From Antedon mediterranea (Eukaryota; Echinodermata; Crinoidea; Comatulida; Antedonidae), in the NCBI RefSeq assembly GCF_964355755.1, contig NC_092677.1, positions 22,474,101-22,538,100 on the forward strand: 64,000 nucleotides of DNA, written 5' to 3'. Within the stretch, counting starts at the first letter, position 1. Every line of letters begins with the position of its first letter. Position numbers and translations under genes: made by a program. Of this stretch, positions 52,234-62,693 are shown piece after piece. Under the pieces are notes generated by a model that worked only from the letters and a program-made list of their open reading frames with translations, was not told where the DNA came from and did not search any database.

Positions 52234-53640
52234 TTAATTACTTCGCCGCCAATTTTTCATTTGGAGTTTCCCTAGATCCAATAATGATCCCGTTGATGTG
52301 AGTACGTCCATCCTGAGTAATCCGTTAACCTTCAGGTTCGCAGACGTCACCCTGACAGATTGAAATGTTGGGCCGACTTTTAGTCGGACGTACGCACATC
52401 CGATGGTCTCCAGTGAAGTTCCATCTGCTTGTTGGAGGTTCCTCCTGGCCTTCTCCAGTCCTGGTCGCCCTTCTCTTGGTATTTCGTAGTATATATTAGA
52501 GGACATGACAGTGTCGGAAGATCCCGTATCAACCAGTAGGGTAGTTTTGATTCCGTTGACCTCGGCTGGTGCGTAAAGTCCTTCCATGGGGGTGTACTTC
52601 GAATGTGTCCTCTTTTCTGGCACGTCTATGGTTTCGCTGTCGTGTTTCTCCGCTTCCTTGCATCTGTTTGGAGGTTGGGTCCTCGGTCTCTACCAGCCGT
52701 CCCTTGACCCCTGGAGTCGGCTGTCCATCGTTTCCCGATTGGCGCTGGAGAACCTCAGGACACATCCGTGCAATGTGCCCTTCCTGGTGACAATTGTAGC
52801 ACTGTATCGTCTTTCTTTGCTGCCACATCCTTCTATCCTCTCATGGTCGGTTTTCCACTGCCGGCGACGGCGTCCAATTCGACCGCTGGTTCGCCTCCAT
52901 TCCTTCCATCCAGCTGGTTATTCTCCTCTCGAAAGCCGCCTGCCTCAATTCTTCCTCGGGTATGATTGGCCTAACGTATTTTGCAGGCTGTTTTGGGTGG
53001 AAGGTGTTGCTCGGAAGATTCCTTCCCTTATTTTAGGTCTTCCCACTGCCTCCATGTAGTGTCCTTTAGCTAGGCGTTCCACCCCGGCCTCGTCAAATCC
53101 AGGATATGCCAGATATGCCAGTTCTCAAACAGCCTGCCCCAGTTCTTGTAGGCTCTTTTTTGGTCCTTGCCTTCTCAGTCGTAACGACATTAGGTGATTT
53201 TCGGCTTTCCGTCCCGATCCGAACCTCTGTTCCAGAGCATCCAGCAATTTTTGTAAGTTATCTCCCGTCCTTGGCTAGCCCCGAGGACCTTTAGAGCTTG
53301 CCTCTTCAGACTTGCTTTTAAGAATGCTCCAGCCTGTTTATCGTCCCAGGAATTCGCAGCTTTACATGCCTAAAAGTGTTGTGCATAATCCCTCCAGGCT
53401 GTCTTCCCTTCGTATCTGTCTGGAGTGATAACTTGCTTCCACTTTGTCAATATATGTCACTAGTTTGTTATCTTCGCCATCTCTAATTTCTCGTTTCTGT
53501 TCTAATTCACTTACAATTGTATCTACCAATTTCACTTTGTCGCCATATCTCTCGTCAAGCCTGGACTGGACTCTTCCATTGCTTGCTGTATTGTCTTTAT
53601 GACTCTGGTCATAGCACCTTTCTGCACACTACGTCTTCTT
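52234..53640 (-). pseudogene. Gypsy Gag and protease
   Basis: Gag capsid region reads KLLDALEQRFGSGRKAENHL, KKSLQELGQAV..LAYLAYP and EAGVERLAKGHYMEAVGRPK (about 53250-53060), with stops. A CCHC knuckle (CYNCHQEGHIARMC) is at about 52800. A retropepsin frame (52623-52234) follows with LLVDTGSSDTVM, EIPREGRPGLEKARRNLQQA and TIGCAYVRLKVGP. Order and spacing fit the Pol remnant at 50391-51770 on the same strand. Several shifts break the Gag frame. Confidence 0.85.
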
Positions 53641-53649
53641 TTTATCTCA

Positions 53650-55870
53650 TCCATTTCAATGGATTGTAGTAAAGATACGAATTTCGAATGTAAGACACAA
53701 AAAAAGAATACACTGCGCCCTCACTGTTGTTATACGACTCAATCTCAAACTTTAATGCAACGTAAAATATGGTACACACGAAATATTAATTTGTATGGTA
53801 TTTGTTCGAAATCTGTAAGATATAATAATAACTCGCAAATTAAGCAATTGCTATAGTGCCATCTATATGAAAATCACTCAAGCGTGACGACCGATGTACG
53901 CGACAATCGGTACGATCGGACAAAATGAGTACACTATAAATAACTAAACTATAGGAATATCGTCAGCGGTGGTTCTAAACAATGTAACTATCCACATAAC
54001 ACATGAAATATAAACACTATGATTATCAAATTCTATGTTGTTAAATCCAGGTGATCTGTAAATATATCTACGTTAACATTTCTGTATACTAGCTATCATT
54101 ATACAAGTTTGCGTACGTAACATTTACACAAGATGGATGCCAAAATCGAAAACTACATGCATCCTCATCAACACTTATGCATAGACTAATTATTAAATAT
54201 TATAACGTTGATTCTAATTATGATCTAACAATGATTAACTATACTAATACTCACTCTTGAGCTCTTAATTAACAACCGAAAATTAAACTGTAGTTAACAA
54301 TAATATGCCGTGTCTCAGAAAATCACACACGTGCGTCTTATTACTGCTTCTCGTTACCTACACTACATAAAAAATCACAACATAAACATAGAGGGCGTAC
54401 TTCAAATATCCTAAACGATACAATAATATGATGAAATGTGATCTAAATTTTAATTAGTGGCAGAAAAAAACCATTCAGTATGACATTTAGGATGTTGCCC
54501 GGGCAACTGGGGCAACACCCCTGCGTCCGCCCCTGACATTATACTACCACAAGACAGCCAATAGCTCACTAATAATGAAGCTTTATTTGAGGTCTTGATG
54601 AGCACAATTCTTGGCCTACAGCCATACACTTTTGTTATTTTATTTTTTTCTTCAAAGATGTATTGTACCCTTAAAAAACTTATAATTAACATGCTGAAGT
54701 ATAAAAAAATTAATCAGATTTTCAAAGTATAATTGGTAAAATAAACATAACATTCTACTCAGAAGAATCATGGTAATGGTTATTTATATTACGCCAATTT
54801 CTAATCTCAAATTGTTAATTTTGATGATACTTCAAAATGACGATTTAAAATTAATTTTTATAAATAGTTTGTTTTTTTTTTCAGGGAATTACCTTTAAGA
54901 TTAAATATATATTTTTGAAACCTAGGAATACTGGTAGTAGTTTCCAAAATTGAATGTTAGCATTGTAATTCTGTGCATTATAACTATGATGACAATCCAG
55001 CAAATTAAGTAGGCAACATTTAATAAATTACACAGTACAGTGTTTGCTTACCTGTAGTGAATGGTCACGGTCTTCACACAAATAAATTATGGAATATGTG
55101 CTTATTGATAACAATGCATCATTATCATCGACCTCAGTCCCATCCTCAAGGCATAGAAATCCAGTGAAGCAAAATTTAGTTTAGTCTGTAAACAAATTAA
55201 ATAAATTTGTTTTACAAAATTTCCTACCCTGGCAATTCCATTCATTCGGACGTACATATTGGTAGATTCCTCATTTACTGGATATTCATTTATAAGTCTA
55301 TTCTGTGATTACCTATTATATGAGTACTAATCATCCGAACAAATTTAATCTCATTATATTGTGGATAAAATGGCCCAATCTGTGATGGACGTATGCAGAG
55401 AAAAGCATTTTTTAGGTCTTTCTTAGTCAACATCATGCAACATGCACAACATTCTGTATTAGCAAGACATTAAATAACTGATTAAAAAGAATATATATTG
55501 CATTTTACCTGTCAAAATTCTTAATTATAAAACCTTTTATTAAATGGTGTTACAACCAACTTAAAGTCACAAATAACGCACTAAAAAGGCAAATTGAGGC
55601 CCAAAGTAGGCCAAACAATCTAGGCTAATAATATTCGGAATAATAGGCCTACGTTTACAATTAGGCACTAGGTAGCGCCTCTCTAGGCGGCCTACTAGCC
55701 TATCTCTTCTATATTGGCATAATTGTATTATATTTTCAATTTCATGTGTCGGCGGCCGCCCACATGTGTGTCAGAGCCTCTTATTAGTCTCATCTTGTGG
55801 CGTCACGTCATGATCGATGATTATCGTCGTGATGCCATCATGACAGGGCCACAAATCACATCAATATGAC
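53650..55870. other. No gene seen
   Basis: AT-rich sequence upstream of the gypsy gag. A 5' LTR is expected here, but I find no matching copy at the other end. The open frame at 54450-54692 has no supported family. Confidence 0.4.
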
Positions 55871-55873
55871 AGT

Positions 55874-56097
55874 CAATTGCAACAAAAATACAAATAGAGG
55901 CACTTTAGAATATACATAAACATCTGTAGGTCATTATAGAATAGGATTAGTGGCACCGTTAGCTATAAATTTACCTTAAAATGAAAAAGAAAATAGTTGC
56001 GCGCAAAGTTTTATAATTGCGTGGAAAGTTCCATCACGCAGGTTGCCATCACGTGATATGTGGATGGTGCTTTTGCTTTGTTAACTAATGTAGTTCC
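55874..56097 (+). repeat. Dispersed repeat, copy 2
   Basis: Same order of words as 27530-27797 but shorter by the 60-bp segment. Ends directly before the non-autonomous element at 56132. Confidence 0.8.
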
Positions 56098-56131
56098 CCA
56101 AAAATGCGGGTTTACTCAAACAATTCAGTAA

Positions 56132-56917
56132 GCCCCTTTCTCACAGATGTGCCTGCAATATACCGGTATTATCATGGGGTCGTGCCGGTATCGTTACCGG
56201 CATATACCCATTCTCATCGGACTATCGTGCCGGAAATATAACCGGTATATACTGGCTTTCTGTGAGAAAGGAGTCGGGCATATTCGGCCAATAAAAAGTC
56301 TGACAAAATAATTATTGAGCGCGTCCTTTATTGTTATTATTTTTGTCTAGCGATATATGGCGGCGAATTTTAAGTTACAGATTATTATCTTCCTTTATAG
56401 CATGTTTATGCAATACATGCTATGTACTGTATATTGTGCATATATTATACAGGTACAGCAATTAATTAGCCGTTATCGGCAATCTGTAAAACATTTTAGA
56501 AGGCTGTACAATTTACAAGGCGACGAAGGGTCAGGCACCAACAAAGAGCTAAATGGCCTAGGCCTATAGCTTTTCTTCTTGTCCCCTTATTTAAGCAGCT
56601 CTCTTATCTTATTATCCCTCCAGTTCGACATTATTATTGTTAATTGATTTGAATCGGCGCCAAAGTGATACAATTGACTGCCCAAGGTGTCAAAGCCTCG
56701 ACGGGGAATTAAATATAACCCCGGAATATAACGGCGTTACATTCTCACAGAATGCCCGTCTGGCATTGCGGGGAATATCCCTAGAATATTACTAGGTCTG
56801 AAGCAGGTCATGTCGATGCCGGCATGATGCCAAGACGACCCGTTCTCACAAAAAACCAGCATGGTAATGGTATATTCCCGCAATATTCCTGGCACACAGC
56901 TCTGTGAGAAAGGGGCT
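56132..56917. mobile_element. Non-autonomous DNA transposon, TA-flanked
   Basis: Ends AGCCCCTTTCTCACAGA and its reverse complement TCTGTGAGAAAGGGGCT, with TA on each side (56130-56131, 56918-56919). Similarity continues inward with CCGGTAT and GGAATAT words in both arms (for example GTGCC...AATATACC). A short frame at 56357-56569 (MAANFKLQ...) is hydrophobic and unassigned. The 786-bp length without transposase marks it as MITE-like. TA flanking suggests, but does not prove, a Tc1/mariner-type mobiliser. Confidence 0.85.
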
Positions 56918-57154
56918 TATGAGAAAAACTATTCAACTTTTATTAACAAATCCTTAACTTATAAATGAAATGGTATGGTAGGCCTAATTAAGAAGTTAAT
57001 CACATTCAGTAAATGTAATGTGTATGTTGTACGTGGATAAAAATGTCTTCTAAAACCACGGAAATAACTACAACAAAAATGTTGTTAAATTCCAAAATTA
57101 CGGTGGCCTGTAAGTGTCGCGGCAATTTTCAAATAATATCACTACAACTTTAAA

Positions 57155-57310
57155 AAAAACACCACAGCAATTTGAAAAAAAGCCACGGCAAATTAAAAAT
57201 AAAACATCGCGGCAATTTAATAAAAATACCACGGCAACTTAAAAATGAAACACCACGGCAAATTAGTATTGAAACACCACGGCAAATTACAGAATGCCAC
57301 GGCGGAGTTA
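57155..57310. repeat. Degenerate minisatellite, CCACGGCAA unit
   Basis: About six copies of a 26-28-bp unit with core CACCACGGCAAATTAAAAAT, varying to CATCGCGGCAATTTAA. Open frame 57172-57369 only reflects the repeat. Confidence 0.85.
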
Positions 57311-57946
57311 CGAGGGTGGCAGTGACCCCGTTGAAATCTTCAATTTTTTCTGTTCATGCATTGATGTAAATATTATATTAATCTATTTAACTGCAGTTAT
57401 GTGTTTATTTCACTAGGCCTACTACTAGACTAAGACCTAGGCCTTACTCTCTTAAATTGATTTTTCAACTTTTGGCCGACTGTGATTAGATCGATTTAAA
57501 GTTTGCAAATCTCAACTGTACCGATTGAAGCATTTCAATCGAAGGTGATTGGAAACTTCTTTTTTTTCAGCCAAAATCGATTGAATTTTTTTTTTTATAG
57601 TGATTACTACTGTAAAGATAATAATATTTGGGACATTTGCTGTTTTTTTTTTTGTAATTTCCATACTTCCCAAATATAATTAAAGGAGACAGGCCAACTG
57701 GACAGATCTTAAAATGCTACGACGACAATATAGAAATAGCGTTTGTTGTTATGATAAATACAATTAATAATTAAATACACTATTTTCTATCTTGTTTTTA
57801 TTAAACATTAGAACTTAGATAAGCATCTGCAATATCGCCCTTAGTGATGAGTGCATCCGTCAAAACTACAATAACTGTTTCATTTATGAATTTAATGCCC
57901 TAACACATGAGATGCCATCTACCCAAACTACAATTTACTGTTACTC

Positions 57947-58520
57947 TTAGTGATAAATTTTAAGATATACGTACGCTTTTTTCAAAACTACAATATGGCC
58001 CCTTAGTGAGGAGGCTAAAGCCCTGACGCTTGGGAGTGCATCTGCTGGTTTTTTTATACCATACAGTACTATTGCATCAATAAACTCCCAAAAATCTTTT
58101 AAAGTCGGTGCGTATTCAACAGAAAAAAACATAATGGGCCTTCAACAGCTTGTCCATTGCTTCTATTATTTGCAACCCACCAGCCACTAGTGTCTTGTCT
58201 AAGACGAGAAAGTACTGGTTTGGGCGTGCTGGTGGTCTGATAGCCAATAAATAGGGCTGTCTGTGTTGTACCGCTTTTTCTTTAACACACTGCTCTACAT
58301 CTGTTCCATCCTGTATCAATACAAAAAGCAGTGTTATTTATAATAAAGTATTAGCCTTAAGTATTATTTTCCCATTTGAATGTGGTCTTAAAGCAATGAG
58401 TTTTGATACTCCTGTATTAGGAAATTAATTGTGCATGACTTACTGGGATATGTTGGTTGAAATATTTGACAGCCTCTGATGTACTCGATGCTTGGCCTGG
58501 TGCTTTTTTGAGTTAGATGT
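57947..58520 (-). pseudogene. Uncharacterised transposon-associated gene, two exons
   Basis: Minus strand: an exon reading APGQASSTSEAVKYFNQHIP ends at a GTAAGT donor (58440). The next exon (58319-57947) reads DGTDVEQCVKEKAVQHRQPY, LLAIRPPARPNQYFLVLDKT, IIEAMDKLLKAHYVF and, after a one-base shift in a run of T, SVEYAPTLKDFWEFIDAIVL with LPSVRALASSLRG. The QPy.l.ig......~F.~~d.l....i..~D.LfKaHyvF...Y...l..fy.Fi pattern belongs to a repeated uncharacterised gene family of fish and marine invertebrates. The shift lies in a homopolymer at about 58124, so it may be a true mutation or an assembly error. Confidence 0.5.
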
Positions 58521-59089
58521 AGACCTATAAGTCATATAAATCAGCATCACAAGCACACAGAGATCACCTAGTGCACAAAAAAAAATACTGTTACATTTTA
58601 CAAAAATAAATCGTTAAATATCTTTAAATTGTGCCATCAGATTTAATTTAAACCTAGCATTTATTAACTTAACCTGGTTTATCAATATTAAATACAAAAT
58701 AAAGAGGATATAGGCTTGGCTAGTCACATGCTTTGACCTGGACTAGCCTTAGGCCTAGACCAGAGGCATATTTGTTTATAAACAGTATTATTAAAGAAAT
58801 AGTTAATTGTCATTATGATCATGCTTGCCTATGTTACTACTGTACTAGAATAGAGGAATTCATCATACGCTAGGCCTATTAGTTGGGGAGCCAGAAAAGG
58901 TTTACCTGCACCCAGCTCTAGCAAACTATGCCAACAATGTTTTTTTGCTTCCTTATATCAATACAAATCAATTTTTTGCTGTTGGCCAAAAAAAAAAGTG
59001 GGATGTTTGGTCAGTACAGGGCCAAAAGGTCAATGTTAAGACTTTGTGTAACTTGGTAACTACTGGGTGTATTGGAATATTTTTTGTAC

Positions 59090-59690
59090 CAAACTACTCA
59101 GAATACCCATATTTCTATTCATTCTAATATGAAACTGTTGCCAAAAGTGGACAGAAACCCCTTTTCTGACCACTGGTCAATAAATTGGCCATATGAATAT
59201 CTCAGCAACCACTGGTCAGAAAGTGATAATTAAGGTTTCATATTACTTTACTCGCAAAGTATATGTTTATATTTGTTCTAATGTAATAAAAATCATAAAA
59301 CTGTCAATAAACCCTTAATTTTGACCTTTGACATATAGTCGGCACAAATATTTTTGGCTAGGAGCACACTTTTCATATCTCAGAAATTTTTGGGCGGAGT
59401 TGTCAAAATACTCAGAAGATACATATTTCTATTCACTTTAATGTACAACTTTTGCCAAAAATGACTGTGAAACTTTATTTTTGACCATTGGTCAAGAAAA
59501 TAGCCATATCAATTTCTCAGCAACAACTAGTCAGAAAGTTATAATTTCAGTCTCAAATTACTCGCAATATATATAATTATATTTGCTCTAATACAACAGA
59601 AATACACAAAATGTTTAAAAACACCTTATTTTGACATTTAACCTATAGCTGGTGTTTGCATTTTTGCGTGGAGCACACTTACATTTTTAA
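59090..59690. repeat. Degenerate tandem duplication, about 314-bp unit, two copies
   Basis: The series ACTCAGAA...TATTTCTATTCA, TTGCCAAAA, GACCA(C/T)TGGTCAA, CTCAGCAAC...TAGTCAGAAAG and GAGCACACTT occurs twice at a spacing of 314 bp with about one base in five changed. Confidence 0.85.
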
Positions 59691-59992
59691 TAACTAGCGA
59701 ATTGTCTTGCTTAATATCAAAATACACTCATATAATCCGGGAGCCCATGAAGATTTGTTTAGCATTGCGAGTACAAAAGGTATGAGGCATAGAATATGTC
59801 AAGTGGGGTCCTGGGACCATCAAACGGCCGTTCTTAAGTTCCCGCCCCTGTACCAACTCTAGGGAGGGGCGCTCAAAATACCCCAAAATTTGATTTAATT
59901 AGCATAATCAAGTACATAAATGAAACCAATGTTAAAATGTTTATTTTTAGGGTCTAATTGAAGATCCGTAATTCTTAAGTGTCAACTCCTGT

Positions 59993-60170
59993 ACCTAGTC
60001 CACTTAAGAAAGCCACTAATAACTAAAAACTGATTTGGCACTTAAGAATTACGTTTTCTCAGTTGGGTAAATGTACTTATTGTATTGTCAAAGGTTTCAT
60101 CGATGTACTCGACCATGCTAATTAAAATGCCAATTAGCGCTAATTAGTGGCATTCTTAAGTGGACTAGGT
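59993..60170. repeat. Inverted repeat with 20-26-bp arms
   Basis: ACCTAGTCCACTTAAGAA...GCCACTAAT at 59993-60021 faces ATTAGTGGCATTCTTAAGTG and GACTAGGT at 60144-60170, with a one-base bulge. Inner words CACTTAAGAATT also pair. The right arm abuts the T-run of the adjacent LINE, which may have inserted at the hairpin edge. Confidence 0.85.
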
Positions 60171-60960
60171 TTTTTTTTTTTTTTTTTTTTTTTTGTTAAC
60201 ATAAACTGAATATATTTAAAATTAATTCATGCAATAAAATTATGCTATTTTGTATGGTAAAATAAATATAATAAAACACATTTTAATCAAACCTACGGCA
60301 GTCATATCAACTAAATTAGATTTAAAGACCACCCATGGATTTTGACAAAACGGTTTTTTTAATTCATTATATATTTTTATTTTATAAATAGAATAGGTAG
60401 CGATATATATTTGGTTTTTTGTACAATTTCCACTGCCATCAATATTTTTAAAAATGTTATCTATATTTCCCCATAAATTCTTGTTACCTGGACATTCAAA
60501 GAACATGTGTTTTTCATCGTCAAAGGCATCACAATTATTGCATTTACTAGTACTCTTAATATTCCACATATATAATCGACTATTGGTAGGAATAGTTCGA
60601 TTCAACAATTTATATTTAAATTGTGCATATTTTTTGTTTTTTTCATTTAATACTTTTTGTTTCCAAAATTGTATCGATTACGTCACATTTTGTAACCATA
60701 TTATTTACCTGTTTATTGTTTTTCTTAATTACATTTATCCACATTTTTGGAATTGCCTCAACAAGTGTAGTGTATTCACTAATCCAATTTCTTTTTATAC
60801 CCAAATTATTCTTTATTTCACTTGGGTTTAATAAACGATTAAAGGAAACAACGTGTTTCACTTTTGTAAACCCTGAAGAAACCCAATTTTTATAAAATAT
60901 AAAAGCCTTGTTATTTATTTTAATATTCTTATTCCCCCATATATATCTACAATATCTACA
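60170..60960 (-). pseudogene. L1/Tx1-like LINE ORF2 C-terminus with poly(A) tail
   Basis: Right to left: FYKNWVSSGFTKVKHVVSFN, IKRNWISEYTTLVEAIPKMW, then after a shift KQKVLNEKNKKYAQFKYKLL, NRTIPTNSRLYMW and the terminal zinc motif CNNCDAFDDEKHMFFECPGN (CxxC...H....C) followed by KNLW. This order is typical of L1/Tx1-clade ORF2 ends. A stop follows, then about 45 bp and a 25-A tail (T-run 60170-60194 on the plus strand), which supports retrotransposition. The copy is 5'-truncated near 60960 and carries one frameshift (about 60650). A second T-run lies at 61184-61208 and could mark another tail. Confidence 0.85.
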
Positions 60961-61209
60961 TTAGACCTTCCAAACACAAGAACTATAAATCAATATAAAT
61001 TTAACAATTTTTCCTATACATTCAGGTATATAACATTCATCAAACACTTCATCTATGTATTGTATATGAAATATTCAAAATCCTGTATAAATTCATTATT
61101 TACTCATTAATTACAAATTAAATTTCATTTTATTATTACAAATAGAGCTAGCTGAAGGTAGATTTTCTAGGCATTTTTCTAGGTTTTTTTTTTTTTTTTT
61201 TTTTTTTTG

Positions 61210-62210
61210 CAGTACTTTTTAGTAATTTAATACAGAAAACATTTAATAATCATGTTTATATAACACCTAAATAATTTGATTGTTAATATTAAACTATTGT
61301 TTAATAGTACTTTTTAAACATTTTTGTGTATGATAAAAAAAAACCTTTCGCGGATGAAAAAAAATCAAGCATACAAATTACTGTGAAATACAAGAGCGCC
61401 AACTGTTGTCTTGCATCTGTTTTGTTTAATTGTAAACACCTCCACGATATGCATTTTTGTGTACAATTTAGATATATATAATTATGTACTAATTTAGATC
61501 AAAAAGGCATTTAAATTAGCTTTAAATAGTTTTTAGGATTTTGATTAATTATTTGGAACATCTCTACAAGACGTGGAATCGTTGGAAAACATAATTAGCC
61601 TATATATATGAGTTCCAGTTGCCTGTCAAAGTTTTGTATTGCTGCAGCCTAGCTAGTAGGCATGTTAAGGTGCATATTTTAGGGTGTGTAGAAAGCGACG
61701 ACCTCGAATTGGACGACCTTTTTACCTGAAATAAGTACTAAAAAGTTAGTCTACCTGACGGGTGTCTGAGTATCTGAGTTTTGTAGATCTAGAAAACTCA
61801 GATATATCTGAATATCTGAGTTTTCTAGTTCCAAAATGGAACTAGAAAACTCAGATCATCATAATATGATTGGTTGGTAGGTCATTTGGATCATTCCATT
61901 ATTAATCAGAAGGTAGGTCATTTGAAATACTAGAGTATTATTAAAACTGATTACTGTGTACGTTTTCTTACTAAATTGTAACATGTAGAAGCGGCCTACG
62001 GCTTAAATCATAAAGAAAATACAGTGAACGTTACTGTTAAAATGTAGGCTTAAAAATTAGGTATGTATGAGTTGGTGTGGGTACGAGTTGGTTGAGGTAT
62101 GAGTTAGCCAAGTTGGGAATAGGTAAGAGTTTTTGGGTACGAGTTTAGCACTTTTAGCCTAGTAGGGCCAGGCCTACTCTCCGCGATAATCACGATAGCG
62201 CCCACACATT
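61210..62210. other. No gene seen; contains hairpin at 61814-61856
   Basis: AT-rich. Words ATCTGAGTTTT and AAAACTCAGAT recur in both orientations between 61770 and 61860. Confidence 0.5.
61814..61856. repeat. Perfect 19-bp hairpin with 5-nt loop
   Basis: ATCTGAGTTTTCTAGTTCC is followed by AAAAT and its exact reverse complement. A second, looser copy (GTATCTGAGTTTTGTAGATC...AAAACTCAGAT) lies immediately upstream. Could be a small foldback insertion. The stem is too short and perfect to look like a typical microRNA precursor. Confidence 0.9.
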
Positions 62211-62221
62211 GAGCCTTGAAT

Positions 62222-62373
62222 TGAGTTCTATTTATTCGTTTCTGTAAACGACAATGTATTATAGTCCTGCGGTACGTACATTTGAAATCGGCAGTTTTGT
62301 TACGCTGAAATTACTGTGTATTCGCAGGGAAGAGTTAATTTAACTCTTCCCTGGTATTCGAGAACCATCTGTA
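62222..62373 (+). repeat. Dispersed repeat, filled-site copy
   Basis: Matches the reverse complement of 38881-38992 on both sides of a 29-bp palindrome plus 7-bp duplication. Similarity stops after CATCTGT. Confidence 0.9.
62325..62353. mobile_element. 29-bp palindromic insertion with 7-bp target duplication
   Basis: CAGGGAAGAGTTAA, one T, and the exact reverse complement. GTATTCG occurs on both sides (62318-62324, 62354-62360), while the related locus at 38881-38992 has a single GTATTCG and no insert. CAGGG...CCCTG ends resemble hAT termini. The 7-bp duplication may be an 8-bp one with one changed base. Confidence 0.85.
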
Positions 62374-62515
62374 GACAAATCTGAAAGTATACTTTGTTGA
62401 GAAATCATTTATTGAACAACTCAACAATACAGTACATTCAAGTAGTTAGACATGTGTAGGGATACAGTTATTATAGAGCATAATTAAAAGTACATTGTAG
62501 TTTTATCTATTGGTT

Positions 62516-62690
62516 GTAGGAGAAATTTAAACACAGCAATGCAGTTCAGTTAGTTGTTAAGGGCAAAATTAAACAGAATAATGCAGTTCAGTTTAGTTGT
62601 TTGTATGAGAAATTTAAGCACAGTAATGCAGTTTAATCAGTAATTATTTGGGTAATTTAAACACAACATGTGTAGTTTAATATTCAGGAA
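62516..62690. repeat. Degenerate tandem repeat of about 45 bp
   Basis: AATTTAAACACAGCAATGCA and variants (AAATTAAACAGAATAATGCA, AAATTTAAGCACAGTAATGC, AATTTAAACACAACATGTG) follow one another four times. It lies between the gypsy RT end and an AATAAA (minus strand, 62411-62416), so it may be LTR or 3' untranslated sequence of that element. Confidence 0.7.
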
Positions 62691-62693
62691 TGT

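Noticed and set aside
54450-54692. Minus-strand frame containing ADAGVLPQLPG
   Set aside because: The GC-rich core looks like a dispersed repeat fragment and the rest is low complexity. No gene family recognised.
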